A stretch of DNA of 50,961 nucleotides from DASVXQ01 sp046727955 (GCA_046727955.1 JBKPDO010000392.1:1-50961); one strand, 5' to 3'; positions 33,747 to 44,273 are shown, numbered from the stretch's first letter. Numbers and translations: made by a program. Notes: generated by a model not told the origin, from the sequence alone.

Positions 33747-35513
33747 ATGGCAGCCACACCGACCCGGCGCAAAGGCTGGGAGCTGTTCGCCCACCCCGCC
33801 CACCAGAACCAGCGGCGCTACGAAGCGCTGCGCGCCTACCTCTACGAGGGCGCCTCCCTGGCCCAGGCCGCCGCCCGGTTCGGCTACACCCCCGCCACGC
33901 TGGAATCGCTGGCCCGCGACCTGCGTACCGGCAAGCTGGTCCTGCAAGCTGGTCCTGTTCGCCCCCGCGGGCAAGCCCGGCCGCAAGCGCGCCCCGAAAA
34001 AAGACCGCGCCCGCGCCCGGGTCATCCAACTGCGCCGCGAGGGCCTGTCGGTGTACGAGATCAGCACCCGCCTGGCCGTGGAGGGGATCGGCCTGAACCG
34101 CACCGGGGTGGGCCAGGTGCTGCGCGAGGAAGGCTTCGGCCGGCTGCTGCGCGACCCCGCCGAGCGGGCCAGTACCTCCCCGGCCACCTCCGGCCGCGAC
34201 ACCCGCCTGCCCCCACCGGCGTGCTGGACTTTGGCGCCTTCCCCCAGCAGGTGCACACCGCCATGGCCGGGCTGCTGCTGACCGTTCCCGACCTGGTCGC
34301 CCTGGACCTGCCCGCCCTGGTGGCCGCCGGCTACCCCGGCACCAGCGTGGTCCCCCCAAGCGGCTGGATCTTGTCGCTGCTGGCGCTGAAGCTGACCGGC
34401 ACCCGGCGCGTGTCCCACGTCGACGACCTGCTGGGCGACCCGGCCGCCGGCCTGTTCGCCGGCCTTGGGGTCCTACCCAAGAAGACCGCGCTGACCGACT
34501 ACTCCTACCGCCTCGCCCACGACCAGCAGCGCGCCTTGCTGGCCGCGCTGGACGCCAAGATGATCGCCGCGGGGCTGGCCACCAGCTCCGAGGCGATCTT
34601 CGACCTGGACTTCCACGCGGTCATGCACTGGGGCGAGGACCCTGTCATGGAAAAGCACTACGTCCCCCGCCGCTTGAAGCGCACCCGCTCGGTGCTGACC
34701 TTCTTCGCCCAGGACTCCGGCACCCACAACCTCGTCTACGCCAACGCCGACCTGGACAAGGCCACCCAGGCCCGCGAGCCCATCGCCTTCTGCGACCACT
34801 GCAAGGCCGCCTCCGGCGCCGACCCGCACCTGCTGATCCTGGACTCAAGGGTCACCACCCAGCCGGTGCTGGGCGAACTCAACCAGCGCGGCGTGAAGTT
34901 CCTCACCCTGCGACAGCGCTCACCCTCCCTGGTCGCCCAGATCAACCAGCTCCCGCCCACCGCCTTCACCCCCGTCACCCTGGACCGCTCCGGCAAGCAC
35001 ACCAACCCACGAGTCCACGAGATGACCGGGGTGAGGCTCACCAACTACCCCGCGACCGTCCGCCAGCTGGTCGTGGCCGGCCTGGGCCGCGACGCGCCCA
35101 CCGTCATCATCACCAACGACCACGACCAGCCGGTCAAGCAACTGATCGAACACTACGCGCGGCGCATGACCATCGAGCGGCGCCTGGCCGAGATCATCCG
35201 CGCGTTCTGCCTGGACGCCCTGTCCAGTGCCGTCAACCTCAACGTCGACCTGGACGTCGTGCTGTGCGTGCTCGCCCAGGCGCTCACCGCGGCCTTCCGC
35301 CTGCGCCTGCCCGCCAACTACGCCGCCGCCACCCCCGACACCCTGCAACGCCGCTTCCTCGACACCCCAGGCGAGATCATCAACACCGCCGACACCATCA
35401 TCGTCAAGCTCAACCGGCGGGCCTACTCACCCGTCCTGCGCAGCGCCGACCTCCCCGCCGACACCACCGTCCCCTGGTGGGCAGGCCGCCGACTCCGCTT
35501 CGACTTCGCCTGA
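33747..35513 (+). CDS. DDE transposase with an internal out-of-frame segment
   Basis: The long frame (588 codons) starts MAATPTRRKGWELFAHPAHQ and ends WWAGRRLRFDFA, with family residues IFDLDFHAVMHWGED, LLILDSRVTTQPVLGEL, and YARRMTIERRLAEIIRAF, which supply two Asp and the Y-R-E region of an IS4-like DDE fold. Between about 33945 and 34212 the original protein is in another frame (VIQLRREGLSVYEIS and GIGLNRTGVGQVLREEGFG). The shift in is caused by a 13-base tandem duplication (33932-33957), the shift out by a change in the C5 run at 34210-34214. The product would carry ~88 scrambled residues in its HTH linker, so it is probably inactive. Confidence 0.8.
   Translation: MAATPTRRKGWELFAHPAHQNQRRYEALRAYLYEGASLAQAAARFGYTPATLESLARDLRTGKLVLQAGPVRPRGQARPQARPEKRPRPRPGHPTAPRGPVGVRDQHPPGRGGDRPEPHRGGPGAARGRLRPAAARPRRAGQYLPGHLRPRHPPAPTGVLDFGAFPQQVHTAMAGLLLTVPDLVALDLPALVAAGYPGTSVVPPSGWILSLLALKLTGTRRVSHVDDLLGDPAAGLFAGLGVLPKKTALTDYSYRLAHDQQRALLAALDAKMIAAGLATSSEAIFDLDFHAVMHWGEDPVMEKHYVPRRLKRTRSVLTFFAQDSGTHNLVYANADLDKATQAREPIAFCDHCKAASGADPHLLILDSRVTTQPVLGELNQRGVKFLTLRQRSPSLVAQINQLPPTAFTPVTLDRSGKHTNPRVHEMTGVRLTNYPATVRQLVVAGLGRDAPTVIITNDHDQPVKQLIEHYARRMTIERRLAEIIRAFCLDALSSAVNLNVDLDVVLCVLAQALTAAFRLRLPANYAAATPDTLQRRFLDTPGEIINTADTIIVKLNRRAYSPVLRSADLPADTTVPWWAGRRLRFDFA
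33932..33957 (+). repeat. 13-base tandem duplication causing a frameshift in the transposase
   Basis: CAAGCTGGTCCTG occurs twice in direct tandem (33932-33944, 33945-33957). Removing one copy restores the reading GKLVLFAPAGKPGRK. Thirteen is twelve plus one, so the duplication shifts the frame by one base. Confidence 0.9.
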
Positions 35514-36400
35514 CCCCAGGGCCGATACAGCTGCGCGGAAATCGGCGCTAAGCAACGTCAACGCCAGTCGGTGACGGATTTGGCGGCCGCACCAACCGCT
35601 TGCGAGTCCAGCGCGTTCACCGGCAAGAATGTCGGGCTACAACCTCTTTTAGCTACACCCGCAGTCGGCCGTCCGGTCGCTGCCGCCATCATCAGGATAG
35701 CGACGCCTGAAATGCGGCGGCCGCGTCTGCGAGCCGCTTGTCGAGGCCGAGCTGGAAGACCTCGTTCACCAACTCGTCGATACCCACTAGGAGCTGACCG
35801 ATCGCCGTTACGGCTAGGGCCGTCCAGGAGGGGTCTGGCCCATCAGGAGGGTCGCCGGATCATCGGTTCGCACGAGCCCTACGTTGCTCGGGTCACTGTG
35901 CCACGCGGGACGCTGGCGTACACCAGCTGGTACACGGTCAGGAAGGTCGGGGTCCCACGTCTGGTCGACCTCTCGCGCGATGTCGTAGACGACAGGCGCT
36001 GCCCGGAGGCGTCGCCGGTCAGACCCTATTGGCTGGGCGCGGCGGCACCAGGGCGGGGCCTTTATTGCACCGGATTTCGCCAACGCGGCATGCAGCCGGG
36101 CGAACACCAAAGGACGCTGCGGAGGCTCCGTATACGACGATGTGACCAGTAATCCTACGGAAAATGCCGTAGGCTCGATCTAGTCTTGACAAACTAGGTA
36201 GCGGATGGACAATACGTGCGCCGAATGGGGCCCGCCGCGACATCCCCGTCGGTCGCCGCCCGGGACCGCAGGCTCCGGGGCGCGGGGGAACGCGGAGGAC
36301 GGGTCCGCGCCGATCGTCAGATGTGCCGCTGACCGCCCCGTCAGACGGCCAGCGGTTCTCGTTCACGGTGCCCGCCGCCGCTGCGTGACTCGAGGCCGCC
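35514..36400. other. Non-coding or decayed region between the IS and the RHS gene
   Basis: 887 bases without a convincing gene. On the minus strand about 35692-35815 reads IGQLLVGIDELVNEVFQLG and LDKRLADAAAAFQASLS then stop, which looks like the C-terminal remnant of a protein that I do not recognise. A minus-strand stretch near 35900-36010 (VVYDIAREVDQTWDPDLP) also has a coding look without a family. TTGACA at 36186-36191 with ACAATA 17 bases later is a weak promoter candidate for the RHS gene. Much of the rest is less GC-rich than the flanks. Confidence 0.4.
36186..36214 (+). promoter_or_regulatory. Possible promoter of the RHS toxin gene
   Basis: TTGACA (36186-36191) is a perfect -35 hexamer, and ACAATA (36209-36214) lies 17 bases downstream as a poor -10. 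The RHS start is 186 bases further on, giving a long leader. The assignment is weak. Confidence 0.3.
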
Positions 36401-39400
36401 ATGTCCTGGTCGCGTTCCCTCCGCGTTTTCCTCGTGCTCCTTATGGCCGTCGGGTTGACCGTGGTCGGGTTACCGTCGCGCCATGACCCTGCGCGTGCCG
36501 CGACCGGTGATGCGGTCACCCTGGACGCGCCGACGTTGCTGCATTCCAGCGGCGCGGAGCTGCACTGGTCGCGGTTTGCCGGCCCGTCGGTGTTCGACCG
36601 CTACGAGGTACACCGGTCGGCGACACCGGGGTTCACCCCGGTGTCGAGTGGGCCGGGATCGACGCTGCTTGCGACCATCCGCGACATCGACACGACCAGC
36701 TGGGTGGACACCACCGCGAGAGCGGCGACGGCCTTCTCGTACAAGGTCGTGGTCAACGGCACCGACGCCTCCAACGAGCAACGGGTCACGCTGCCGGCGG
36801 ACGGGCAGGCCACGCTGACCCTGCAGCCGGGCCCGGCGGCGGGCGAGGCGACCTACATGGCGTACGGGTCGGCGATCACCACGACCTGCTATCCCTATCT
36901 GAACTACGGCGGCGCGACCAACCTGCGGATCGGCAGCGCGACCAACACGGTGGTGCACCGGCCGCTGCTGCGCTTTGACCTGCGACGCATCCCGCCGGGC
37001 GCGCAGGTGTCGTCGGCGATGATGACGCTGTGGTACGGCGCGAACTCGGCGGCGCCTGGTGAGGTGGACGTGTACCGGGCGACCCGGGCATGGGAGGAGG
37101 GCAAGGCGGTCTACCCGGGCTCCTGTGACGGCTCGGGGGCGGACTGGCGGGAGGCCCGGGCGGGGCTGGCGTGGTCGACCGCTGGGGGTGACTACGGCAC
37201 GACCAAGTGGGCGTACGTGCCCGGGACCAGCCACAGCAGTACCGGGGGGAGCAACGCCTTCACGGTGACCAACCTGGTGCAGAACTGGGTGGACGGCACC
37301 TACCCCAACCTGGGGATGCTGCTGAAGATCGCCAACGAGTCGATCCCGCCGTCGACCGGGCCGCAGAAGTACTTCGACTACCGCTCCGACGACTACGGCA
37401 CCGCCAGCCAGCGACCCAAGCTGGTGGTCAGCTACGCCGACGGCAGCCACGCCGCCCCCCCGGTCGTGTCGATCGCCGCGCCGGCGGCCAACGCCACGGT
37501 CCACGGGTCGGTGCCGATCACCGCGGCCGCCTCCGATGACGGTGCGGTGAGCCGGGTCGACATCGCCGTGGACGGCGCCGTGCTCACCTCGGACACCTCC
37601 CGGCCCTACACCGCGACCTGGAACTCGACGACGGCCACCAACGCCAGTCACACGATCACGGCCACCGCCTACGACGAGGCCGGCAACCAGAGCCAGACCA
37701 GCACCACGGTGACCGTCGACAACACCGCCGCCCCGACGGTGTCGATCACCAGCCCTGGGGCGAACACCACGGTGTCGGGCATGGTCACGCTCAACGCCAC
37801 GGCGGGTGACGACGTGGGCGTGACTAACGTGGAGTTCTACGCCGACGGCCAGCACCTGGGCGATGACAGCTCGGCGCCCTATTCGATGTCGTGGAACACC
37901 CTGGACCTGCTGCACACCGCGTTCGACGACCCGTCCACGCCGCACACCGTCACGGTGAAGGCCTACGACGGCAGCGGCAACGTCACCGCCAGCTCGGTGA
38001 GCGTGTATGTGGACAACACTTCCGGCACCCGCTACAGCGCGACCTTCGACCTGAACGCGCCCGGGCCGGCGGATGACTACATCCCGCCGGTGATGCCCAA
38101 CAGCACCACGGTGGCCTCCAGCGATACCTACGGCGGTGGGGGACGCAACCTGGGCTCCGCCCCACAAGCGCCCACGGTAGCCGCGTCCGCGTCGACCTCG
38201 AGCGCTGCCGACACGACGACCACGTCGAGCGGCATCGTCTGCCCGGCCACCTCGTACTGCCCCACCGTGACGGTAACCAACACCAGCAGCGTGGCGTGGA
38301 AGAACAGCACGGGCAGCGAGCTGCGGCTGTGGTACCGCTGGTACACGATCGACGGGACGATCCTCTACGAGGGGCCGGCGACCGACAGCTTCCCGGCGAC
38401 GGTGCAGCCGGGGACGTCGAAGACGCTGCCGGTGGTGATCGACCCGCCGGCGCTGCCGACCGGGATCGACCTGTCGCTGGTGCGGCTGCGGCTGGACGTG
38501 TACGACACCGACGCCGACTCGGCCACCCCCAGCCCGAGCTGGTTCAGCCAGCACGGCAACAAGCCGGTCGACAACCCGGTGCTGGTCACCCGGGACCTGG
38601 ACGACGCGTTGGGTCTGGAGCGCTACTACGGCTACCAGCGCACCCAGCTGGGCGGGGGGATGCTGGGGCTGGTGAATGTGGCCAACGGCAACCTGCTGGC
38701 GCACTGGTCGCCGTTCAGCCAGCCCGGCCGCGGGCTGGCCACGGTGGCGGGGCTGACCTACAACAGCCTGGAGGATCACAGCCACTCCCCGGTGGGCAAC
38801 AACTGGTCGCTGTCTGTGTCGACGCTGACCCGCTTGGGTGAGCCGCTGGACGTCCACCCCAACGGCGCGGACACCATCTCCGGGCGGTCGAACAAGTACA
38901 TCCAGTTCATCGACGGGGACGGCACCCCCCACCGCTTCGACGGCACCAGCAACCCCGACGGGACTACCAGCTGGGCCGCGCCGCCGGGGGTGCACCTGTT
39001 CTTGCGGTCGGTCACCACCGACCCGGCCGCGCCGCGCTACTGGGCGCTGTCGCGGCCCGACCACGTGACCTTCTACTACGACGCCGACGGGTTCCCGACC
39101 GCGGTGGTGGACAAAAACGGCAACACCCTGACCATCACCGAGGACCCGACGCCGCCGGGGGAGGACCCGGGCGGGCCGAAGAAGCGGGTGACCGCGGTGA
39201 CCGACGCGGGCGGCCGGGCGGTCCAGGTCGGCTACTACAGCAAGGACGAGGCCAAGAGCCCCCACATCCGCGGCAACATCAGGGACCTGACCGACCACGG
39301 CGGGCACGTGTGGCACTTCGACTACTACGAGGACGGCAACCTGCTGCGGGTCACCCAACGTGGTGGGACGACCGCCTCCGGCGCGTTCCTGGCGGACCGG

Positions 39401-42400
39401 AGCTGGGTGTTCACCTACACCACCTCATCGGGGGACGGCCCGGCGATCCCCACCGCCGCCGACCGGGGCACCAACCCGGGCACCCCCGACCCGCGCACCC
39501 CCAACCAGTCGACCCGGCTGTTCAGCGTCCGCGACCCCAACGAGCACGAGACCACCTTCACATACTTCGGGCCCGGCTCCTCCAACCTGCTCCGCTGGAA
39601 GGTCCACACGCTCACCGACCGGGCCGCCAAGACCACCACCTACGGCTACGACGCGTCGACCCAGCGGACCACGATCACCGACCCGCTCGGGCACAACACC
39701 GTCTATGGCTACGACACCGACGGCAAGCCGACCTCGGTCACCAACGCCAAGAACGAGACCACCTCGATGGCCTGGACCGGCGACTTCATGCTCGCCCGGG
39801 TCACCGAGCCGAACACTGCGGCGCACACCGACTACACCTACAACGCCAACGGCTACCCGACGACCATCACCGACCAGGAGGGTGACCAGACCGCCCTGAC
39901 CTATGAGAACCGGCCGCTGGACGCCACCGACCCTGGCGCCCACTGGAGCCTGCTGGCCACCAAGACCAGCCCGCGCGGCACCGCCACCACCACCCCCGAC
40001 GACTACATGTGGTCGTTTGGCTACGACAGCAGCGGCAACCTCACCTCGGCCCTGGCACCTGGCCAGACCATGGCCACCACCTACTCTTTCGACAGTTTCG
40101 GCGAGCTCATCAGGGCCACCAGCCCCAACGGCGGGACCACCACCTATACCAACTATGACCCCAACGGCCTGCCGCAGCAGGTCACCGACCCGGTCGGGCG
40201 GGTCACCCTCAATGGGTTCGACGCCGACGGCCAGCAACTGTGGACGCAAACCCCGGCCCACTCCGGGGCGACCGGCGCCGATACCCGCAGCTACCGCACC
40301 TACTTCGACTACGACGACTTCCACCGCCTCGGCCGGCGCTCGCAGCCCAAGAGCACCAGCGCGGCGCGCGGGCTGCTGGTATGGACCACGGTCGGCTACG
40401 ACCCCAACGACAACGTCACCGTCCAGCGCAACCCGGTCTACGGCCGCGACGACCCCGGCAGCGGCGCGCAGACCACCTACCGCTATGACGCGATGGACCG
40501 GCGCACCCTCAGCACCAGCCCTGACACCAGCGCCGACCCGGCCGGCGCCCGCACCAGGAACGACTACGACGCCGCCGGCAACCTCACCGCGATCACCGCG
40601 CCCACCTCGATGAAGGCCGGCGGCGCCAACCCCAACCCCACGCTGGTCAACACCTACGACACGGTGAACCGGGCCGTGTCCCGCAAGGTCAACGCCATCG
40701 ACCCCACGACCGGCGCGGTCACCGGCAGCCGCACCTCCTACACCTGCTACGACACCGTCGGCAACGTCGCCGCGGTCTACCAGCCGCTCGCCGGCCTCAC
40801 CGCCCCGCCGGCCGCCTGCCCGGCGGCGACCACGGCCAACGCCGCCGCGCACACCACCCTGTACGGCTACGACCTGGCCCACCGCCTGACCACCACGATC
40901 GAGCCGCTGGCCTCGGCCGGCGCGACACCCCGAACCGTGGCGACCCACTACTATCCGGACGGCGCCGTCAAGGAGGGGGTGGACGAGGCCGGCAAGACCA
41001 TCAGCTACGGCTACGACCAGCGCGGCCTGCTCTCCCTTGTGGACGCGCCGTTCAGTGCCACGCGGACGCTGACCTCGCTGTACTCCTACGACGCGGATGG
41101 CAACCGGGTCCGCGTGATCAGCGCGCGCGCCTACGATGCCAGCGCCGACAAGAGCACCTTCAACGACTTCGTCACCCGCTCCACCTACGACGCGGCCGAC
41201 CAGCTCGCGGTCGTCACCCTGCCCACCGGCACGGCCAGCAACGGGTCCACCACCCCGGCCGCCTATGCCTACCGCACCTACGACGCCGACGGGCGGCTGG
41301 CCACCACCTCGCTGCCGGTCAGCACCGCGCCGTCGACCACCGACCCGACCAGGCCGTCCAGCACCCTCAGCACCCCGGCGCTGAGCACGGTCAGCTACTG
41401 GGACCCCGGCTGGACCCGCACCCAGAAGACCGGGCCCAACCCGCCGGTCCGCTTCGACTACACCGCCGAGGGATGGCAGGCCGAACGCAGCCCGGACACC
41501 GGGACGGCGCAGCCCTCGAAGACCGAGCTCTGGGCCTACTTCCCCAGCGGCAACATCCGCTCCCGCAGCGACCCCGAGGGCCACAGCGAACGGTTTACCT
41601 ACGACGCAGACAACCACCTCACCCAGGCCGTCGACAACATCGGCGTGATCGACCCCAGCCAGGCCACCGTGACCGTCACCGCGGCCTACGACGGCTACGG
41701 CGAGGTCAGCAAGGCCACCAGCACGCTGGGCAGCCAGGCCTTCGACACCTACTCCACCTACACCTACACCGCCGACGGGCAGCTCGCCACCCGGCAGGAC
41801 AACGGCAAGGAAGGCGGCACCACCGCCGCCCCAGACCGGGTCAGCCTGGTCTACGACGGCGCCGACTGGCTCACCGACCAGTACGACTTCGGCACCGGCA
41901 CCACCTGCGCAGGCGACCAGCACGTCAGCACCAGCTACCTGCCCACCGGGTGGCAGTCCCGCCGGGTGATGGCCCGGATGGCCGGCACCTGCAGCGGTGC
42001 GGAGACCACCACCGCCAGCAGCTACCCGACCAAGCAGACCACCAACTGGACCTACACCGACAACGGCAAGATCAGCACGCTGAACGTGGCCGACGGGGCC
42101 GGGCACGTGCTGCAGACCCACACGGTCGGCTACGACGACCCGGCCGGGGTGTACAACGACGGGTTCCGCACCAGCGACCGGTTCTCGCTCAACGGTCCCG
42201 GCTCCACCCAGTGCACCGGGTCGACCCCGACGTGCACCGCCACCTACGTCTACGACGCCCGCGACAAGCTGCTCTCCAGCAATGACGGCCACGGCACCCA
42301 GACCGCCTACACCCTGGACGGCACCCCGTCCGGGTGCACCACCGCCGACCCGACGATCCGGGCCGGCAACGTCACCACCGAGGCCAAGAGCACCGGCGCA

Positions 42401-44272
42401 ACGACCACCCGCTGCTACACCGGCAACCAGCAGTCCACACAGATCGACCCGTCGGGCACCACCAAGTACTGGTATGACGACCTGGGCCGGCTGCTGTGCG
42501 TGACCACCACGGCGGTGACCAGCCGGGACGAGTGCAGCCACTCCGACGGCGCCGCCGCCAACGGCAACCTGCGCCAGGTCAACACCTACGACTACCTCGA
42601 CCACCTCATCACCACCCGGCGCTACAACGCAGGTGGCACCAAGACCGACAGCGCCAGCTACGTCTACGACGCCCTGGACCGGACCGCGACCGAGAAGGAG
42701 ACCCACAACACCGGGTCGGTGACCGCCCGCACCACCACGTACACCTACCTGGGGCTGAGCAGGCAGGCGGTCAACGACCACCAGGCCACCACCGCCAACT
42801 GCTCGGGGGTGCAGACCTCCCTGACCGCCGACAAGAGCTACCTGTACGACGGCTACGGCCACCGGGTCAGCCTCGGCGACCGCAGCGCCAGCTGCGCCGC
42901 CCCCACCCAGCCGGCCAGCCTGACCATGTACGACTACGGCCAGGACGTGCACGGCAGCGTCGGCACCTTGAACAAGGACGGCAACACCAGCGGATCGGCC
43001 TCCGCGGTCTACTCCTACACCCCCTATGGTCAAGAGGACGACCAGGCCGACCAGGCCAGGTCGCTGAGCAAGGGCGACGTGCTGCAGTCGGGCAGCCCGG
43101 TCAACGGCACCACCCGCAACGACAACCCGCTCAACCCGTTCCGCTACTCCTCCAAGCGCTACGACACCGGTTCCCAGACGCTGGACACCGGGGCGCGGCG
43201 GTTTGACCTGGGCAGCGGCCGGTTCCTGCAGCCCGACGTGTTCCGCGGGGCGCTGGACGACCTGGGCCTGGCCACCGACCCGCTCAACCAGAACCGCTAC
43301 GCCCTGGCCGCGGCCAACCCGATCGGCTACGCCGAGTCCGACGGGCACATGCTCATCGACGGCGGCGGCGGGGGCGGCGCGTCCACCGCCACGACCGCCA
43401 GCCCCACCCCGGGCAGCCCGGCGGCGTTCCGGCTGGCCGGCCCGACCACCGACTACGTGCCGGCCAGCCCGGCCCCGGACCCGCCGCCACCGCCCACGCA
43501 CCACTGGTGGGACAGCGTGCTCGGCGGCCTGGAGGACGCCGGCAAGGCGATCGGCAAGGGCACGGTGAACTTCGTCGGCAGCACCGGCGCGGGGCTGGTC
43601 AACGGCCTGACCAAGACCGTCACCCTTGGGATGTACGACCCGCACCTGTCCGGCTGTGCCTTCGACGAGGCCGGCGCCCTGCACAACGTCTGCACCGCCG
43701 GGCACATCACCGGCGAGGTCGGCTCCGTCGCCTTGCTCACGGTCGCCACCGGCGGCCTGGGCGACACCGCCCTGGCAGCGCGCGGCGCGGCCGAGATCGG
43801 CGAAGCCGCCGAGCTTGCCCGAGGCGCCCGCGGCGTCGAGGAGCTCGGCGAAGCCGCCCAAGCCGCCCGCGGCGTCGACATCGGCGCGGGAGAAACCGGG
43901 ATGAGCGGGCCGGTGACGTTCCGAGCGCCTCCTGGCGCGACTTCTGAGGAGGTCGCGCAGGTCAAGGCGTACTGCGCTGGGTGCAACCAGGCGCTGGAAG
44001 AGGGGGCCCTGTCGCCGACGGGCCGGGTTTCCACGGGCGGTGCGCTTCGGTCCGCGGCGTCTCGGGCGGCTGCTGAGGAGCGGGCCGCGGGGATCGCCAG
44101 GGGCGAGCCCTATACTGGCCAAGTTGGGCACGTTCCCGACACCACGTGGACGGGCAACCCGAAGCCGTGGGGGTGGATGGACCTTTCACCGAGGGTGAAC
44201 ATGAGCCTGGGCGGGCAGGCCGTCGGTTATCCGATCGGCTATATGCCGACCGAGTTTCTCTTCGAGCCGTGA
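36401..44272 (+). CDS. RHS/YD-repeat polymorphic toxin with DNRLRE and Ig-like N-terminal domains
   Basis: 2623 residues, intact across 7.9 kb. A signal peptide (about 1-33, FLVLLMAVGLTVVGL, ending ARA) leads to a fibronectin-like stretch (~36-130), a DNRLRE-type cell-surface module (~131-345; AYGSAITTTCYPYLNYGGAT, LLRFDLRRIPPGA, RPKLVVSY) and two Ig-like repeats (~350-545; ATVHGSVPITAAASDDGAV, TTVSGMVTLNATAGDDVGV). From ~730 to ~2290 are YD/RHS repeats such as NTVYGYDTDGKPTSV. The core ends RRFDLGSGRFLQPDVF then DPLNQNRYALAAANPIGY. A Pro-rich linker and hydrophobic helices precede a C-terminal tip from ~2490 (GQVGHVPDTTWTGNPKPW, GYPIGYMPTEF) that I do not recognise but take as the toxin. The adjacent SUKH gene supports this. 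Confidence 0.92.
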   Translation: MSWSRSLRVFLVLLMAVGLTVVGLPSRHDPARAATGDAVTLDAPTLLHSSGAELHWSRFAGPSVFDRYEVHRSATPGFTPVSSGPGSTLLATIRDIDTTSWVDTTARAATAFSYKVVVNGTDASNEQRVTLPADGQATLTLQPGPAAGEATYMAYGSAITTTCYPYLNYGGATNLRIGSATNTVVHRPLLRFDLRRIPPGAQVSSAMMTLWYGANSAAPGEVDVYRATRAWEEGKAVYPGSCDGSGADWREARAGLAWSTAGGDYGTTKWAYVPGTSHSSTGGSNAFTVTNLVQNWVDGTYPNLGMLLKIANESIPPSTGPQKYFDYRSDDYGTASQRPKLVVSYADGSHAAPPVVSIAAPAANATVHGSVPITAAASDDGAVSRVDIAVDGAVLTSDTSRPYTATWNSTTATNASHTITATAYDEAGNQSQTSTTVTVDNTAAPTVSITSPGANTTVSGMVTLNATAGDDVGVTNVEFYADGQHLGDDSSAPYSMSWNTLDLLHTAFDDPSTPHTVTVKAYDGSGNVTASSVSVYVDNTSGTRYSATFDLNAPGPADDYIPPVMPNSTTVASSDTYGGGGRNLGSAPQAPTVAASASTSSAADTTTTSSGIVCPATSYCPTVTVTNTSSVAWKNSTGSELRLWYRWYTIDGTILYEGPATDSFPATVQPGTSKTLPVVIDPPALPTGIDLSLVRLRLDVYDTDADSATPSPSWFSQHGNKPVDNPVLVTRDLDDALGLERYYGYQRTQLGGGMLGLVNVANGNLLAHWSPFSQPGRGLATVAGLTYNSLEDHSHSPVGNNWSLSVSTLTRLGEPLDVHPNGADTISGRSNKYIQFIDGDGTPHRFDGTSNPDGTTSWAAPPGVHLFLRSVTTDPAAPRYWALSRPDHVTFYYDADGFPTAVVDKNGNTLTITEDPTPPGEDPGGPKKRVTAVTDAGGRAVQVGYYSKDEAKSPHIRGNIRDLTDHGGHVWHFDYYEDGNLLRVTQRGGTTASGAFLADRSWVFTYTTSSGDGPAIPTAADRGTNPGTPDPRTPNQSTRLFSVRDPNEHETTFTYFGPGSSNLLRWKVHTLTDRAAKTTTYGYDASTQRTTITDPLGHNTVYGYDTDGKPTSVTNAKNETTSMAWTGDFMLARVTEPNTAAHTDYTYNANGYPTTITDQEGDQTALTYENRPLDATDPGAHWSLLATKTSPRGTATTTPDDYMWSFGYDSSGNLTSALAPGQTMATTYSFDSFGELIRATSPNGGTTTYTNYDPNGLPQQVTDPVGRVTLNGFDADGQQLWTQTPAHSGATGADTRSYRTYFDYDDFHRLGRRSQPKSTSAARGLLVWTTVGYDPNDNVTVQRNPVYGRDDPGSGAQTTYRYDAMDRRTLSTSPDTSADPAGARTRNDYDAAGNLTAITAPTSMKAGGANPNPTLVNTYDTVNRAVSRKVNAIDPTTGAVTGSRTSYTCYDTVGNVAAVYQPLAGLTAPPAACPAATTANAAAHTTLYGYDLAHRLTTTIEPLASAGATPRTVATHYYPDGAVKEGVDEAGKTISYGYDQRGLLSLVDAPFSATRTLTSLYSYDADGNRVRVISARAYDASADKSTFNDFVTRSTYDAADQLAVVTLPTGTASNGSTTPAAYAYRTYDADGRLATTSLPVSTAPSTTDPTRPSSTLSTPALSTVSYWDPGWTRTQKTGPNPPVRFDYTAEGWQAERSPDTGTAQPSKTELWAYFPSGNIRSRSDPEGHSERFTYDADNHLTQAVDNIGVIDPSQATVTVTAAYDGYGEVSKATSTLGSQAFDTYSTYTYTADGQLATRQDNGKEGGTTAAPDRVSLVYDGADWLTDQYDFGTGTTCAGDQHVSTSYLPTGWQSRRVMARMAGTCSGAETTTASSYPTKQTTNWTYTDNGKISTLNVADGAGHVLQTHTVGYDDPAGVYNDGFRTSDRFSLNGPGSTQCTGSTPTCTATYVYDARDKLLSSNDGHGTQTAYTLDGTPSGCTTADPTIRAGNVTTEAKSTGATTTRCYTGNQQSTQIDPSGTTKYWYDDLGRLLCVTTTAVTSRDECSHSDGAAANGNLRQVNTYDYLDHLITTRRYNAGGTKTDSASYVYDALDRTATEKETHNTGSVTARTTTYTYLGLSRQAVNDHQATTANCSGVQTSLTADKSYLYDGYGHRVSLGDRSASCAAPTQPASLTMYDYGQDVHGSVGTLNKDGNTSGSASAVYSYTPYGQEDDQADQARSLSKGDVLQSGSPVNGTTRNDNPLNPFRYSSKRYDTGSQTLDTGARRFDLGSGRFLQPDVFRGALDDLGLATDPLNQNRYALAAANPIGYAESDGHMLIDGGGGGGASTATTASPTPGSPAAFRLAGPTTDYVPASPAPDPPPPPTHHWWDSVLGGLEDAGKAIGKGTVNFVGSTGAGLVNGLTKTVTLGMYDPHLSGCAFDEAGALHNVCTAGHITGEVGSVALLTVATGGLGDTALAARGAAEIGEAAELARGARGVEELGEAAQAARGVDIGAGETGMSGPVTFRAPPGATSEEVAQVKAYCAGCNQALEEGALSPTGRVSTGGALRSAASRAAAEERAAGIARGEPYTGQVGHVPDTTWTGNPKPWGWMDLSPRVNMSLGGQAVGYPIGYMPTEFLFEP

Positions 44273-44273
44273 T

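Larger units (their letters stand above)
33581..35554 (+). mobile_element. Insertion sequence carrying a DDE transposase
   Basis: A single transposase gene occupies the element. Candidate terminal inverted repeats are TGTAACGCTGCCGATC at 33581-33596 and, on the other strand, TGCTTAGCGCCGATTT at 35554-35539; they match over CGCTGCCGAT / GCG-CCGAT with a two-base gap. The match is imperfect and no target duplication is obvious, so the borders are tentative. It sits next to a broken restriction-endonuclease gene, which it may have interrupted. Confidence 0.45.

Noticed and set aside
35814..36110. Minus-strand frame of 98 residues containing VVYDIAREVDQTW
   Set aside because: It has a faint coding look but no family match, no ribosome-binding site and lies in decayed DNA; recorded only as part of the intergenic entry.
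39425..44131. 1568-codon open frame on the minus strand opposite the RHS gene, and a 962-codon one at 36470-39358
   Set aside because: They mirror the third-position GC bias of the RHS gene; the translated text is Val/Gly/Arg-rich low complexity without any family, while the plus-strand frame shows clear domains.
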